A stretch of 64,000 nucleotides of DNA from Rattus norvegicus (GCF_036323735.1 NC_086040.1:7563568-7627567); one strand, 5' to 3'; counted from the first letter of the stretch, positions 1 through 13,220 are shown. Notes: generated by a model from the letters alone, not told the origin. Numbers and translations are program-made.

Positions 1-629
1 AAGGTAGGAAGTATATATTACACAAGTAATTTAAACCCAATATCAATGAAAAGAATTCAGAATTCCTCTTGTGAATGCCATCATAGGTGAGTTAATCCAG
101 ATCAAAAAGGAAAAATGAGTTACATATTCACTTTAATCTGAATGTTAATTCTCTAAACTGTGTATCTGTATGATCAGTTTAGTGTAAGTGTCTAGTGAAC
201 CAGACTGTCCATATTTTCACAAGTGCAAGTGTACTTATGTATTGCTGAAGGACACAGTCAGGAAAAAGGAATATCAAATGTGAAGAGACAGGGAAGAGGG
301 GGACAATGAAGGGAATGTAGTATATACAGCTAAAATTGAGAGACATTCGAGGCATTAAATGGAAACCTAATGGAGTAGAAAGACAATTTTTTTAAAAATT
401 TTTTTTATCAAGTAAATAAATATTTGCTATATTTACAAGGGCAGAAGATAAAATATTGAATTGGTTTATCTATGTGAAATTCGAATAATAAGTAAGTCAC
501 ATCAATTTTGGATTTCAACTTTCAGTAAACCTATGTTACAAATAATGACTGTAGAGAGATGTGATCATCTCTGTTGGAAACATACATATCTTATATTATA
601 AACATTAGAAGTGTAAAATAATCTATGTA

Positions 630-2312
630 TTTGTTTACATTTCAAAGTAATTTCCCAAACTGGTCTTTCTTTCTTGAATTTCCCAAGCCTTTCCAATGCT
701 CTTTGTTTCTATGACGGTGCTCCTCCATCTACATGCCCACTTCCACTTTAGGCATCTAACATCCCCCTTCTCTGGGATATGACGTTTCCACATGACCAAT
801 TGCCTTCCTTTCCAGAGATCGCAGATGAGACAGTTGTCTTCACCATATGCTTTGATATATAGCATCAGTATCCATGTGCTGGCGAATTATACTCTCGTTG
901 GTAAATTTCCTGAGACTCTGAAGGGTAAACTTAATTGATACTGTTGTTTTTCATATTGGTTTCAAATCCCCTTAAGATCCTATAGGGATTCGACTAACTC
1001 ATCTTATGTGGGTGACAGTTTCTGTCAAATGTTTAGCTGTATCAGCATCTGTCTCAGTCAGGTGATGGCAGAGCCCCTCAGACGACAGACATATTAGGGT
1101 CTTATCAGAAAGCACATCTTGACATCAGGAATAGTGCCATGATTTAAGGTCTGTGGATAAAATGATTCTTAAGGTGGGACAGTCTCTGATGGGCCTTTCT
1201 TCATTCTCTGCTCTTTTTTAACTTTTTTTAGGCCTTGTATATTTATAGGTTAAAAATTTTGAGCTACATGGGCAGCACCATCCCTTCACTAGGGTCACAT
1301 CTAGCTACAAGCGGCAGTCTCTAATGGTTCTATCACTTTGCCGCTGGGTATTTAAACTACTATCATCCCAGTATGTGTATGGGAGCCTTTTGCATTCCTG
1401 AAATCTTGGACTTTCCTGGGGTTACCCAAGTTCACCACCCACCATTGATGATTATTGTTATTTATCCCACTTTTCCTCTGGATTTCTGTCTTGTCTCTTT
1501 TCATTGTTGCTGCTCTCCCCCACAAACTTTGTCCATTCTTCTCTACCTCTAGCTAGGTCCCTCCATCCCTCTGCCTTGTAAGTTTGTTGCAAGCATCCAC
1601 AACGTGATTTCTTTCATGTTACCCTCCATGTGATAAAGGATTTGAATACTGGGTATTCTGAACTTTGTGGCTAACATCCAATTGTCCCTAAGTACATACC
1701 ATGATATGACCTTTTCGATCTCTGTTACTTCACTATTTTCCAGTGCCTTCCCTTTGCATACAGTGTTCTAGGTGTCCTCATTTTTAATACAATGAGTAGT
1801 GTTCCTTTGTTTTATTATAGCACACATTCTCTATTTATTCCTCAGTGGAGATGAAATATATCACGATTGGTTCCAGCATTTGACTAATATGAGTAAGACT
1901 GCTTTGAACATGTTCAAGCACGTGTCCTTGTTATATGTGGATCAATTGTAGGTATATGTGTTGAAATGAGTGGTAAAGCTGGGTCTTCAGGTAAAGCTAT
2001 TTGCAATTATCTCTGAACCTCCACCTTGATATCCAAAGTGGCTATACAGCTACTAATCCCACCAGCAGCTGAGGAGAGTCCACTTTGTCTACATCCTATC
2101 CCACTCTGCTACTGCATCAGTTTTTTATCTTAGTCATTCTGATTGGTGTAATGTAGAATCTCTGGTTCATTTTGATTTGCTTTTTTTCTCATAACTATGG
2201 ATGTTGAACATTTCTTGATATGTTTCTCAGCTATTCAAATACATTAGTTGAGAATTCTTGGTTTAGCTCTCTAACCCATTTTAAAAGTTTGGATATTTGG
2301 TTGTCTTGGGCA
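630..2312 (-). mobile_element. Old LINE-1 (Lx-type) fragment, 3' UTR and end of ORF2
   Basis: Read on the minus strand, this is the end of L1 ORF2 followed by a long 3' UTR. The ORF2 part (about 1,650-2,312) collinearly matches the antisense of the 3' end of the L1 at 58,300-58,800: translocated-looking order of the hybrid-target segment, the 'C-rich' C-terminal region and the final residues. The 3' UTR part (about 634-1,600) matches the general rodent Lx pattern and ends in the usual A-rich L1 terminus near 634. Many substitutions and no open reading frame, so it is old and dead. ORF1 and the 5' part of ORF2 are missing. Confidence 0.75.
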
Positions 2313-2450
2313 GTAAGGATGTGGTTGGGAAAACCACTAAAAAACGGGAGTGGGAAAGGTTAGAGGTGATAGACAGGAACCCAGGAAAGATAAAAACATT
2401 TGAAATGCAAATGACAAATACCCTATTTAATGAAAATGAAAAAAAATAAT
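2313..2450 (+). mobile_element. LINE-1 3' UTR terminus, plus strand
   Basis: G-rich then A-rich sequence matching the end of the plus-strand L1 at 44,760-44,885, including the rodent L1 terminal motif 'aacatttgaaatg' and a closing A-rich run. It abuts the antisense L1 head on, so two L1 pieces in opposite orientation meet at about 2,312. This may be an inverted (twin-primed) insertion or two separate events. Confidence 0.65.
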
Positions 2451-4549
2451 AAACTTACACTTCTGAAATCTTACTGTTGAATAAATATAGCTTTTGAGAT
2501 TTTAAAACATTTATTTCCTATGTAAATTAAAATTGAATGTGCACATGGAATACAAGTGCTCAGTACTATATTATCTACTTATGGAGCCTGAGAATTAAAC
2601 TTATATGTTCTATAACTGTCTTTATAATATTTTTAGGAAATTATTTTAATTATTTCTAAACCTTATCTGAGCCTGACACTTTCTTATTGACTATTTCCAA
2701 TTGTTTTTAGAAAGATACAGAAAAGATACTTAATCTTTTTACAAACATTGTCACATATATTTCAGCACTGACTCAATATGAATTAGGGTGGATAGTATAA
2801 GGTATTATTAACCTACTCTTTTCATATAAGCAAATTCTGAACCTATTTTTTATCGGATTTTTTACTTGTTTTAGTGTAGGAAATATTAAAATATACATTT
2901 GCATCCCATTATTATTTACTTGAAAATATTAATTTCATTGATTATAATATGGCCCAGATGCAGTGGAAAATGGGAGAAATGTGAGGACTGCTGAGAAGCA
3001 AAGGGTCTTATCTTTGTTAAGCTTGGCATATATCAAAATCAGAGAGGTAGAGTGACTGATACTGATAAGTAAAAATGAAGTAATTACAAATGGTGTATGT
3101 ATTGTGAAAATGATAAGCAGTCTTCATATTTAAGAATTTTAATAATTAAATGGAAATTATTTTAGATTCCTTTATATGGATGTCCTTCTGAGGAGATTAT
3201 TGGGTCTTAGTAACCAATGCCCACAAATATGATAACCTGATCTGCTTATTATTTTAAATTAATAATAATTGTAGTAGCTAAATGCTGGAAGAAGATTCAT
3301 CCAGTATACTCTTGTCTGTTTAAAGATTGGATCTGCAAAAGATGAAAAGAGTTATCTTTGTTTCCTTTATTGAATTTTCTTTAATGAAATGAATGTTTTC
3401 AAAAAGAAGTATTAAATAATATAGTCATACCTGAACAGATTTTTGTCACAGGTTATTGTTAGTGTTCTCACTCTGGGGAATTTCACTATAGAGTCATGCA
3501 ATATCGTTTGTATATCTGTGATATTCATCACATTAAATCATCCACTAACCTTCAGCATGTTCAAATTGATAACATCCATAATGTAACCTGTAGCTAATTT
3601 CCACTTTATTTCCTTTTCTGCCCTACTACACTTTGATGTCATTTTTTCTAGCATTTGCCATGGATTTATAAATAAACCTGCTTATGTGTTGGACTGAGAA
3701 TCACTTGTAAGTATTCATCAACAACTTTCATTCAATTTGAAAATTCAGGACTTTCACACTTTTTGTTTAAAATTGCATGAAGCACTTCTCTGCATGAGAT
3801 CTTCTCCAAGCTCTGCTTTCTCTTCCAGAAGTGTTCTTCCTATGATTCCTGTCACATAGCCTGCTTTCGGTTTTAAGTCTGAGTAGAACTAGAACTTTCT
3901 AAGAACTTTGTTTTTCTTGTCTAAAGTTTCAATGGAACAAACTGTTGGTGGAATATTTATTGGGAGAAAATAGATCATTTTACTATCTCATTTAAAATGC
4001 CATTGTAAAATGGTTGATGTTGAAAATAGTACTGAAAACACCGAAGGGGTAGTTATCACATTTGTGACAGAGAATTAATAGTTACCTGTATGAGAGCAAT
4101 GTTAGTAAAGATAAAAAAATGATGGATCATGATTAATTTTCATGATAGCACATGAGTATCTCTTAGAGACTTAAATATAGTGATACGATTTGAGGTAGAA
4201 TGCAGAGCAGGGTGGAAAGTAGCTGAGGATTTGCAAATAGAGACAAAGTATGATTTTATGCCTTTAAGTAACAAAGGCAAGATGATGGGAGAATTTGACA
4301 GATTAATGTAAAGGAACCTAAGTATTTCATCTCTGTTAAATATCTGAGGGAAAGTGTCAAATAGACATTTATTTTAAAAATTATGGCTGATAAATCTTCC
4401 TTTAGGTATTAAGATATGAACATAATTCACATTTAAAATTTTGCTTCATATAAGAAGATATTTTCACATTTTAATAATTATTTCATGATTGATGATTCTG
4501 AGTATGTGACATTAGTCTACTTATCATCTGTGATCTTTCATGTATGTAA

Positions 4550-4592
4550 ACATGCATGTATGTATGTATGTATGTATGTATCTATCTATCAC
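4550..4592. repeat. (TATG)n/(TATC)n microsatellite
   Basis: A run of TATG tetranucleotides passes into TATC units. Reading frames that cross it are repeat artefacts. Confidence 0.9.
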
Positions 4593-4929
4593 TCTGATCT
4601 ATCACATATAGCAATCCATTTGTTATATTTTCTAACTCACATAGGTCTTTTAGTATCCAGAAATTATATAACATGGTGGAAAAGCTAATTAGATATGCCT
4701 CATGCTAAAATACGTATACAGTCACATTACCAAACTAAATCTTTGTGTTTTATGGAGTAGATGAAGAAATTTGATAGCATAAAAATTAATTAGCTACCTT
4801 GAATCTATTTTGTGAACTGTAACTTTAAAATGAATCAAAATTTGTGAAACAGCTTTTAAAATTCTTGAGTACTAATGTATATATGTGAAAAATTTCATAA
4901 AATTAGAAAGTAGAGTGTATTTTTATGTT

Positions 4930-4969
4930 ACATAAATATATATATGTATATATAAACACATACAAACAA

Positions 4970-5005
<36 letters not shown>

Positions 5006-5180
5006 CCACCTACATGTATATACATATATACATATATAAACATATGTACATATGTCCTTACGTACACATACACAATTAGACATGTATGTATATATATATG
5101 TATATAAATATGTCATTATGTACACATATACATATACAAATGTATACACATATACATATATACATACATACATTCTTTTA
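4930..5180. repeat. Compound TA/TG/CATA microsatellite
   Basis: About 250 bp of TA, TG and TACA-type units with interruptions. It is open on both strands only because the simple repeat lacks stop codons. Confidence 0.9.
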
Positions 5181-8100
5181 CAAATCAAAAATTTTGCTTT
5201 TGAAAGAATTTGCCTAGGCATAATGTATATGGTTTAGCCAAATAAGAGAAAAATGATGTTATTGTCAAATGGCTGTGTTTGAGTATTCATTTCTGCTTTT
5301 TTAATATGATGATGGTTCTAAAAATCTGACTTTTGGTACTTGGAGATTATATGTACTACTCTAACTCATTCATACTCTTACTCCAAAAATAAGTGATTAC
5401 TTATTGTTTCCAGTACATGTCTAGAAAATAGATTTATAAAAAAAATGTAGCTTCTGCTTTCCTTCAAGGGCTTCACCATCTAGTGAGGATATAATCAAAT
5501 ATCATCTTTTATTAAGACTATAATATACACTAAGTGTTTCCTTCATATTCTATCATTTTGCTCCTCTAAAACTCAATTTAGGTATCCGTACACTTCATTT
5601 TTAAATACAAGAAAGAAAAGTGTGAAACAGTCCCCATGAAAATCAGGAGTACTGGAGTTAAAATTGCTCAAAATCATTTTTAAAAATGTATTATACTTGC
5701 TCTCTTGAGTCACCAAGTTCAATAATTTTCTTAGTAAAACATAATTCAAAATAAAATCCAAGGGAAATATATTAATAAGATACAATTACAAATTGTATTT
5801 CCACTCACTTATTACCTTTCATATCTTTACATTTAACATAGAACTACAAAAAAATAAAAACTCTACCACAGATTCCCAACAACCATGGGGCAATTGTTTG
5901 GAACGGATGGAATTTTATAGATGACAGTTGAAATAAAACTGTGAGTTTGTGATAGATGCTGGTAGATGCTTGAAAAAACACGTATATTTAGGTTGAGTTT
6001 CTACAATATAAACCGGACTAATCCCTAAAACTAGATGGCATGTGCATTTGGCCAAACAGGATAGGAAAATTAGCAAGTGAGCTTTATATCTTAAACACAT
6101 TATTTTATAAATTTGCTTGAAATCATGGTTTTGATAATTATCATCTTGAAAAATCAATGTCAGGCTAGCCCATTCAAAAACTAATTGTTATCACCTATTG
6201 TTAATTAACTCTATTTTTTATACAAGAGTAATAATAAGTAACTGCTATAGAGGTGGTTGTTAAGGGTTTCCAGTACATTAAAGCTCATAGGTTGTAAGTG
6301 TTTTTAAATTTTTATATTGGAAACATGGTCAAAGCATGTACACTGTCTTGAATTTTCTCAAGATCATGATCACATACTGGATTACCCGTTTCAGCATTAG
6401 CAGCAATAACTGTAAAGGTTTTGGATAGTCTCAATCCCTCTGAAGAGAAAATGATGTACAGGATTACTCAGCTACAGTAATGTATTTGTAGCAGCAGCAA
6501 ACGTTTCAAACATCTTATTTTTTCCAAGTGAATGTTGGCTACACAGACTGTGGAAAACAAATAAAGAAACAGCAACAATGTTTGTGGATCTTGGGTCTCT
6601 GCTGATTTCAATTCCCTGAGAAAAGCACAGCATAGAATTTCTCCCTTCCTGTGCTACTTACAGAAGCCTGGCTGTTCTACAAGGTTGTGCCACTGCTCCT
6701 GTTTCCTGTTTGTTATGACAACTCTACAAAATTGAACTACTAGTGTATTCATGAAAAGTTTGATAATGGAACAAGATGCCTCTGGTAACCTGTGTAATGA
6801 AATTCTGCTATCCAGACAACACAGATGGGAGTTGCTCAAATGAACCTTTTTAAACAGAGCCACCACCACTAACCCCAGTGCCCCCATCTTTTTTTTTACC
6901 TTGGGTGGGAGGAGGGTTACAAAGGATTTTAAAGCTTTTAAGAGTCATCATCAAACGTTGATATTTGGAAAAAATAAAGTTTAGTTTGAAAATTTATCAT
7001 CGGCGGTCTGTCCATTGAGTGTAATATCATTCAGGCATTTGATGAATGCTGCGTGGAACGACCCTAAGGATGCCAAGTTAACTGCAAAAAGACAGGTATT
7101 TTTTGGTCCTGCATATATCAGTGAAAATAAAGTTTTTATCAACACTGGTAAGAAGCAGGAGGTTTGGAGCCTGGGGGGAGAGAAAATGAAGATGGTTACT
7201 ACGTGTAAAATGCTTGGAATCTCAGCTCCATAAATTCAAAGAGATCTGGATAAGAGAGAGAGTTAGATCCACACACCAGAGATGCTGAGCACTGTACCAA
7301 AAAAGGTACATTAAAAGCATTTTATTTTATTTCTTGTAGGACAGTTAAAAAAGAACTCAAAATGAATTCTTTTAAATCTTACTTAGCTTTAGATAAATAT
7401 CTGCTTTATAAGAGAAGATTGACTTTTTTCTAAAGTACTTTGGTAACTTGAGACATTCAAAAATGAATTTTGCTTTCTTTTTCCGAAAGCCAATCCCAAT
7501 GTACATGAAGAAAGTCCATCAGTTGTGAGAAAGATAATTGCCACACTTCTTCAATAATCATTACCTACGTAAGTAAAATTTTATCCAGGTGTTTCAGAAT
7601 TAATCTAACTATTGTCATTTCCGTCAGAATATTTAGAAGGAACCATTATATAAACAAATGGAATTCACTGCTAGAGTAAAATCTCATTTAAGTAAAACCA
7701 TATCTGTAAACTCTAGGAACTTTTCCAAGCAATTCCAATTGACATTCTTACACAAATTATTTTTATAAAAAATGTAGTAAACAAAATACACCCATACAAA
7801 CAGTAATATCTTTGGAGATAAGTTCACATCTTATTAATTAATCTATTATTACTTTGGAAGGAATAAAAGAGAGTATGGATTGTGTTGGGTAGCACGCCAC
7901 AATCAGAAGCATCAACCCCTTTAAGGTAATCTAATAGATATGAATTTCATTTCTTCCAAGAATGTTTAAACAAGATTCTCTCCTTTTAGTATTCCCAGTC
8001 TCTTGATTTCTTTTTGGATATCACAGATCCCATAGTGGTTTGGTTAAAAAATGTTCACTATGGCATGATAATAAACTTAGTCTTGGAAATTCTCTGTTAA

Positions 8101-8204
8101 TTGCTATCTCTGAATAAGGGAGTTTGAATCAGATAAAGTAACTTGACTCCACAGAGATGTCATGCTTCTCTAACTACCATTTGCACAATTTTGCCCATAA
8201 TACT

Positions 8205-8305
8205 GTGTCTTAGCCGGAGTTTCCATTACTTTTATGAAATAAGATGACCTAGGAGGAAAAAAAGCAAGTTGGGGGAGAAAGTGTTTATTACAGTTTACAT
8301 TTTCT
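8205..8305. repeat. Possible rodent interspersed-repeat fragment
   Basis: The text from 'gtcttagc' through a G-rich run to 'tgtttatt' resembles the start of a common rodent interspersed repeat, but the family is uncertain. It sits directly before the old L1 at 8,310. Confidence 0.25.
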
Positions 8306-8309
8306 CTTT

Positions 8310-9290
8310 CAAAATTTTATTTAATATAATTTTAGAGTCCAGATTTCATTCCTCTGAAAGCCCATACTCTGTTCTACATCCCATACCTTCTCCCCACATG
8401 CCCATCTGAATGAAGCTGTCTCCCACTCCACCCTCAGTCTACCAGACCTCTCCACTCTCTGGGAACTCAAGTGTCTTGAGGGCTAAGTGCATCTTCTCTT
8501 GTTGTGTCCAGAACCAGCACTACAGTCTTAGAGGCCTCTTTTAGCTGGTGCATGATGCCGCATTGATGGCTCAGTGTCTGAAAAATCACTGAGGTTCAGG
8601 TTAGTTAACACTGTTGGTCCTCCTACAGGGTTGATCCCATACTCAGCTTCCTCCAGCTTTTCCCCAATTCAACCACAGGGCTTAGCAGCTTCTGTTCATT
8701 GGCTGAGTGTAAATGTCTGGAACTGACTCTTTCAGCTGCTTGTTGCATGTTTGGTAATGCAGTCATGTCTGGTCCGTTTTGTGAACATGACAAAGCATAA
8801 GTAATAGTGTCAGTCCTTGGGGGCCTCTACTTAATTCGGTTCCCAGATATTTGTGGGTCACTGGAATTCCTTTTACTTAGTCTCTTCTATGGTTTTGTCC
8901 CTTAAGTTCTTTCAGACAGCAAAAAATATGGGTCAGAGTTTTGATTTGTGGATGGCAAACTTATCCCTCACTTGATGCTCTCTTCCTCATGGAGTGAGTC
9001 TCTACAAGTTCCCTCTATCTACTCCTGGACATTTCCCTGAGTCCTAATAGTCTCTTACCTCTCAGGTCTCTGGAATATTCTAGAGCCACCCCCCACCTCT
9101 AACCTTTCAGTTCCTGAGGTTACCTGTTTCCATTCTTTCTGCTGGCACTCAGGACTTCAGGCAACACCTGACCATGTTCCACTCTTTCCCTTACTGTCTC
9201 CCTTCTCACCCAGGTCCCTCACTCTTCCCTCCTGAGGTTCATTTCTTCTCCCTTTGAAGTGGGATTGAGATTCCTCTTTGGCTGTTAAGC
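8310..9290 (-). mobile_element. Old LINE-1 (Lx-type) 3' UTR, antisense
   Basis: C/T-rich sequence that reads on the minus strand as the G/A-rich part of a rodent Lx 3' UTR, with collinear landmarks throughout. The ORF2 part is not present; at about 9,290 the sequence is cut by the younger antisense L1 that opens the tandem array. No coding capacity. Confidence 0.7.
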
Positions 9291-9296
9291 TTGTTA

Positions 9297-9838
9297 AAAT
9301 TTTATTTTTCCTTTTATAAAAATGGGATATTTTTGCTTAATTTCAAATATTATTCACTTTCCCAGTTTTCCAGGCATAAGACTCCTATCCCTTCACCCAC
9401 CAGTTCTTCTATAAAGGTGTTCCCCTCACCAACCACTCACTTTCCCAACACCCCCTGACATTCCACTTCACTGGGGGTTCCAGCTTTGGTAGGCCTAAGA
9501 GCTTCTCCTCCCATTGATGTCCAACAAGGCCATCCTCTACTACATATGCAGTTGGAGCCATAGTTCTGTCCATGTACAGTCTTTGAATTTTGGTTTCGTA
9601 CCAGAAAGCTATGGGTTGTTGGCATTGTTGTTCTCTTGGGCTTGATAGCCCATTCAATCCTGGTAATGCCTTCTCCAAATTTACTAACAAGAGGTTCATT
9701 TGCATTCCACTAGTTTGCCAATAACCTTCACTTCTGTAATTGGCATGCTCTAAGTGGGTCTCTCAGGAAAGATCTATATCCATTTACTGGCAGCATGCAC
9801 TTCTTAGCGTCATCAATCTTATGTAGTTTTGTGGCAGA
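9297..9838 (-). mobile_element. LINE-1 3' UTR piece in monomer 1
   Basis: Antisense L1 3' UTR from the A-rich terminus (T-rich here, 9,300-9,340) to the microsatellite. The last part matches, in reverse complement, the L1 3' UTR at 59,040-59,105. The piece stops at the microsatellite and does not continue into upstream L1 sequence. Confidence 0.8.
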
Positions 9839-9843
9839 TCTAT

Positions 9844-9886
<43 letters not shown>

Positions 9887-10067
9887 CTTCTATCTGTCTC
9901 TATCTATATCTATATCTTTATGTATATCTTTATCTATATCTATATATCTTTATCTATATCTATACCTATCTATCTAAATATATCTATATATCTATATCTA
10001 TATCTATATCTATATCTATATCTATATCTATACATATAAATATACATATACATATACATACATATAT

Positions 10068-10140
<73 letters not shown>
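9838..10140. repeat. TATC/TATATC/CA/TA compound microsatellite
   Basis: Long compound simple repeat at the junction between the L1 piece and the monomer body. The same junction carries a different simple repeat in other monomers. Confidence 0.95.
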
Positions 10141-10141
<1 letters not shown>

Positions 10142-10659
10142 TTGGTGGTTCCTACAGGTATGTGGTTAGGTGGAATTTTAGGATGGATTCTTTACAACCA
10201 GGTCAAAAATATTCAATCAGCAAAGGCCAATCCCAATCAGACTCCCTCCTGTTATTATACACCTATTGAAGTTGAGGTTTCTCTGGACATCAAGCCATTC
10301 CTCTTCCTGTCCATCCTTCTGAGTCTTGTGTTTGACCTGAGAAACAATAGTGGTAAACCATCCAAAACCCTTTAATCTGGCCCTGAGAACACAGGAAGGT
10401 AGATGTTTTAGAACTAATATCTAATAGGAGTAGAGATCTGCATTCTATAGTCCATGATGTCCTTTTCTTTACTGAGGTCTCATAGTTTTTGGATAAAATA
10501 AGGATTTGGGAGTTTATAATTTGAAGTAGGAACACAATATTTACAGTTATATTCACTCTGTTGCTGGTCACGCTTTGTTGATAGTTTATTGCAAAAAAAT
10601 GGAATTGCAAAACGGAATTTTTGAGTACATATTCAGGAATATATAAATATATGGTGTCT

Positions 10660-10663
10660 CCTG

Positions 10664-10706
<43 letters not shown>
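10660..10706. repeat. (TA)n microsatellite specific to monomer 1
   Basis: A TA run inside the monomer body. The other monomers have plain sequence at the matching place (for example 15,640-15,665). Confidence 0.9.
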
Positions 10707-10711
<5 letters not shown>

Positions 10712-11100
10712 CTCCTATAAAGGAAAGTACAATACCAAAATAAAATACAATATTCAATCAACTAAAGGTCTGTAGGGAAAATACTGGCCTTTGGGAAACA
10801 GAGAAAACCTAGGAAATTGAAGTGTATGTCACAGGAATGGACCTGGGAATAGAATTATTATACAAAATAAACTCCTCCACCCCTTTTTCCTAGATTTTTT
10901 CTACTCATGCCAAGTGCCTGACTAACTTTCTCCATTCAGAGCATTAAACCACTAATGAAGGAAAAAGAAGTCTCTAGCTTTAGAGAGATAGAGTACATAA
11001 ACCTTTCCCCTGTGTCACAGAAGACACTCCTGGAAAAGGCAATCTCAAAACTGGTCACCATAAGGAAAGCTGTTTAGCAGGTAGGCCATGGCAGTTCTCA

Positions 11101-11174
11101 GTGACATCATCATTAGACCCTCCTTCCAAAATCTCTTATAACCTGGAGATTCCTATCTTCTACTGTGATGTCAC
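11101..11174. promoter_or_regulatory. Paired CRE-like motif, monomer 1
   Basis: TGACATCA at 11,102 and its reverse complement TGATGTCA at 11,166, starts 64 bp apart. Each is one base from the CRE palindrome TGACGTCA. Both are intact. The downstream site is embedded in TGTGA-TG-TCACA. The sequence is directly visible; regulatory function is inference. Confidence 0.45.
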
Positions 11175-11824
11175 AAGTGTTGTTCTGACAGCAACTGCCT
11201 CTCAGATATTCCTTCAGTACCTCTAGGGTTTAATAATTGGCCTCTAATTCAGAGTAAACAGCCATTTGGGAGGGAGAACAAAGAGGATGAAAAGATCAGA
11301 TATGGGAAGAAAGAAGGAAGCTGGCCTTCTCTCTTGGTATAAAAAAAAGAAAGAAAAAAGTGGTCCTTGGTACAGCTCAGTGAGTACTTGGTAGGGATTT
11401 AGTGGGATTGACAAAGAGACTGCCTTGATCTGAGCCTCCCTCCTACGGCAATCAGGAGCTGGGAGTCTCTCAGAAGCATCTGGACTTCCCTGTTTTTATG
11501 GTTCCTGAAAATCAGAGAGTTTATATCATTAATTTCTTTATTCCAAATGCCAAGTGTTTGGAAAGGCACAGATGTTTTCCTGAGAGCTCATGGCCTTTAC
11601 TCTTTTTGACAAGAAGAAAAAAGTCATAAGGAAAAAGGGAGAGACAGTTATTGTGTCCCTAGCTCAGAGTAAACTCCTGCATGTTTGTATATCTATAGTG
11701 CAGTTTGGGAAGCAGCATTGCTATTAGGTGAGACTTTATCATCTCAGTCTTTCGACTAATATTTCTACTGACAACCACTTTACTTTTATGAGTCAAGAGG
11801 TATGATTAGCTGTCAGTTTTCTCT

Positions 11825-12365
11825 TCTTTTATTTCTTTTTTAATGTTTTAGAAATTTTTATTGCTTTTTTAACTTGTTATTTTTATATTTACATTTAATG
11901 TTATTTCATTTCCCATTTTCCTTCTCAAAAGGTTCCTACCCGTATCCTTCCCCTTCTTCTCTAACCCCCCAACTGCGCCTTCACATTCCCTTGAAGTGGG
12001 AGACAAACGTAGAGAGGACCAATAGCTTCGGCTTCCATTTGTGATGAACAAGGCCTTCCTCTGCCACATGCAGTTTGTGCCATAGGTCTGTCTGTGTACA
12101 TTCACTGAATATTGGTCTAGAACCAGAATACTCTGGTTCATTGACATTGTTTTTCTTATGGGATTGAAAGCTCCTTCAGCTCTTGTAATCCTTTCTCAAA
12201 ATCTGCCAGCAAGAGGTCTGTTTCAGTTCACTGGTTTGATCTAGCATTCACTTCTGTAGTTGACATTATCTACTTGTGTCTCTCAGGAAATATCTGTATC
12301 CAGTGGCTGGCAGAATGCACTTTTTAGCGATATCAATCTTATCTAGTTTCGGTGGCTGATGTATA
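11825..12365 (-). mobile_element. LINE-1 3' UTR piece in monomer 2
   Basis: Same antisense L1 3' UTR interval as in monomer 1, starting at a T-rich terminus and ending at the junction to the body. Confidence 0.8.
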
Positions 12366-13147
12366 TATTTATACTTTTGGTGGCTCCTACAACTATGTGG
12401 TTAGGTAGATGGTAACATGAATTCTGAACAACTAGTTCAAGAATGTAGAGTTCAGAAATGACAATGCCAAATAGACTCCCTCATGTTCTTATGAACTTAT
12501 TGAAATGGAGATTTCACTGGTCTTCAAACCAATCTTCTTTCTGCCCATCCTCAAGTATCTTATGTTTGGCCTTCAGAGAGAATCATGGTAAAACACCCGT
12601 CCCTCAAGTCTAGCAATTGGAACGCAGGAAGGTAGATAGTGTAGTACTGATATCAAATAGTACTAGACAACTGAATTCCATAGTCATTTTGTTTTTTCCT
12701 TTGCTGAAAATGGAATTGGAGACAGAATTTTTGAGTACACATACAGGAATATTAATAAAGACTCTTATCAAGAAATATACAAAGAGAAAGTGAAATACAA
12801 TATACATTCGATTAAGGACTGTAGGCAAAATACTGGCCTTTGGGAAATAGAGAAAACCTGGGATATTGGAATGTATGTCACAGGAATGTACCTGGGAACA
12901 AAATATTTTCTGGAAGAATCTCCTCCACTCTATGTTCCTAAATCTTTTCTATGCATGCAAAGCCCCTGACTAACTTTGTACATTCAGAGCAGGTAAGCAC
13001 TAATGAAGCAAATAGAAGTCTCTAGCTATAGAGAGATGTAGTACGTAAAGGTATCCACTGTGTCACAGAGGACACTTCTGAAAAGGGCACCCTAAAATCT
13101 GGTCAACATAAAGAATGCTGTTTAGCAGGTAGCCATGGCGGTTCTCA

Positions 13148-13220
13148 GTGACATCATCATTTGGGCTCCCTGAAAAATCTCTTCTATCCTGGAGATACCT
13201 AGCTCCTTCTGTGATGTCAC
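13148..13220. promoter_or_regulatory. Paired CRE-like motif, monomer 2
   Basis: TGACATCA at 13,149 and TGATGTCA at 13,212, 63 bp apart, both intact. Function is inferred from conservation only. Confidence 0.45.

Larger units (their letters stand above)
1..3222. repeat. Segmental duplication block X, copy 1
   Basis: About 100-630 and 2,450-3,222 align by eye with 43,270-43,820 and 44,885-45,672, in the same order and orientation. Shared landmarks are the stretch around 170-340 (copy 2: 43,350-43,490), the start of the non-L1 part at 2,455 (44,890), and the end near 3,185-3,215 (45,630-45,665). The middle differs: here an antisense old L1 (630-2,312) is followed by only an L1 tail, while copy 2 has a plus-strand L1. 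Homology to copy 2 stops at about 3,222. No gene is visible in the block. Positions 1-90 also resemble 36,500-36,590 of block Y. Confidence 0.8.
3223..8200. other. AT-rich DNA without recognised genes
   Basis: No copy of this stretch is seen elsewhere in the window, and there is no convincing coding sequence. It holds two microsatellites (listed separately). The stretch 6,350-6,900 read on the minus strand resembles spliced-transcript 3' UTR sequence, but I could not match it to a gene. A 72-codon frame at 7,015-7,233 (plus) has no features I recognise and no flanking splice signals that decide for it. This whole segment belongs to the 28 kb that is absent between blocks X and Y in copy 2. 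Confidence 0.5.
9290..11820. repeat. Tandem array monomer 1
   Basis: First of eight monomers. Order: antisense L1 3' UTR piece (9,297-9,838), a 300-bp TATC/TATATC/AC/TA microsatellite (9,838-10,139), then a non-L1 body (10,140-11,820) that recurs in every later monomer. A (TA)n run at 10,660-10,706 occurs only in this body. The body contains the paired CRE-like motif at 11,101-11,174. No exon with usable splice sites or long open frame was found. Confidence 0.85.

Noticed and set aside
7015..7233. 72-residue frame on the plus strand
   Set aside because: Short, without recognisable domain, homologue in the window or splice context; random expectation in 64 kb of this composition yields many such frames.
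9829..10269. Long plus-strand frame of Tyr/Ile/Leu/Ser repeats, and similar ones at 4,925-5,237, 19,217-19,478, 21,469-21,720 and 44,166-44,569
   Set aside because: They are open only because TA, TATC, TG and CA repeats contain no stop codon in those frames; there is no other coding sign.
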